The notes under the pieces were generated by a model. The model was not told the DNA's origin and ran no database searches. It saw nothing but the letters and a program-made list of their open reading frames with translations. Below, piece by piece: positions 6,096 to 6,292 of a stretch of DNA of 6,292 nucleotides. The stretch's first letter is position 1. The number at the start of each line of letters is the position of its first letter. A program made the position numbers and the translations under genes. Source of the stretch: an uncultured Clostridia bacterium (lineage in GTDB: Bacteria > Bacillota_A > Clostridia > Christensenellales > Borkfalkiaceae); assembly GCA_934292955.1 (NCBI GenBank), contig CAKQXZ010000103.1, positions 1 through 6,292 on the forward strand. The letters are read 5' to 3'.

Positions 6096-6292
6096 TTACT
6101 TTATTTTAAGTTCAATATTCGAGTGTGAATCGGGTGTAACGTACACGGTTTTGAAATCGGTGTAGATAACGCTTCCGAATTTTGCTTTAGGCGGTTTCTT
6201 GACGTATTTTTTCAAAGTGTAGTCTACTGCAACCTTACTGCCGTTTTTCGCTTCGCTGTAATAAGCGCATATTTCTGCGCCTATGCCGAGAA
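6096..6292 (-). CDS. rqcH: Rqc2 homologue RqcH / NFACT protein (fibronectin-binding family), C-terminal fragment
   Basis: Only the last 64 codons and the TAA (6098-6096) are inside the window; the gene continues beyond 6292. The visible residues include CAYYSEAKNG, KVAVDYTLKKYVKKP and FGSVIYTDFKTVYVTPD. These match the end of the NFACT-R domain (formerly DUF814): AAYYS, V-DYT, V-KP, pGxVxYxxxKTxxVxP. RqcH works on stalled 50S subunits in ribosome-associated quality control, recruiting alanyl-tRNA to add C-terminal Ala tails. Older annotations call the family fibronectin-binding protein FbpA. The N-terminal NFACT-N and coiled-coil parts cannot be checked here. It precedes the Cof-type phosphatase by 1 nt, probably in one operon. 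The frame was read by hand; it lacks an in-window start. Confidence 0.85.
   Translation of the reverse strand, partial: LGIGAEICAYYSEAKNGSKVAVDYTLKKYVKKPPKAKFGSVIYTDFKTVYVTPDSHSNIELKIK

Overview
The window looks like a piece of a chromosome from a Gram-positive, Clostridia-type member of the Bacillota. The evidence is gene content: a UPF0735/PheB-type ACT-HTH protein, an NFACT/RqcH-family C-terminus, and an aspartokinase of the long monofunctional type common in Clostridia and Bacilli. Base composition is moderately AT-rich (about 40% GC judged by eye). An uncultivated gut-type lineage is a guess only. I see no transposase, integrase, phage gene, tRNA, rRNA or CRISPR array.

Layout. Positions 1-2373 (+ strand) hold htpG (Hsp90 chaperone, 5' end cut by the window) followed 3 nt later by a small cytosolic YdcF/DUF218 protein. 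A bidirectional terminator hairpin at 2377-2419 separates this pair from a convergent minus-strand block. In transcription order that block starts with the last 64 codons of an rqcH/NFACT gene (6292-6096). A Cof-type HAD phosphatase (6094-5261) begins 1 nt after the rqcH stop. A 144-nt intergenic region follows, with a good sigma-A-type promoter and an inverted repeat. Then come an ACT-HTH regulator of the PheB/UPF0735 family (5116-4685), a 76-nt gap containing a hairpin that runs into the next start codon, aspartate-semialdehyde dehydrogenase (asd, 4608-3637), and 1 nt later a divergent aspartokinase (3635-2433).

How the genes work together. Aspartokinase and Asd are the first two enzymes of the aspartate family pathway (aspartate to aspartyl phosphate to aspartate semialdehyde), feeding lysine/diaminopimelate, threonine, methionine and isoleucine. 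The ACT-HTH protein directly upstream is a natural candidate for an amino-acid-sensing regulator of them. The aspartokinase has a changed RGGSD motif and an unusually short ACT region, and the asd leader has a terminator-like hairpin that hides both a -10-like element and the only SD-like sequence. This small operon is the most interesting part of the window. The remaining genes are housekeeping: protein folding (HtpG), ribosome-associated quality control (RqcH), and a generalist phosphatase. No stretch longer than 300 bases lacks a gene.
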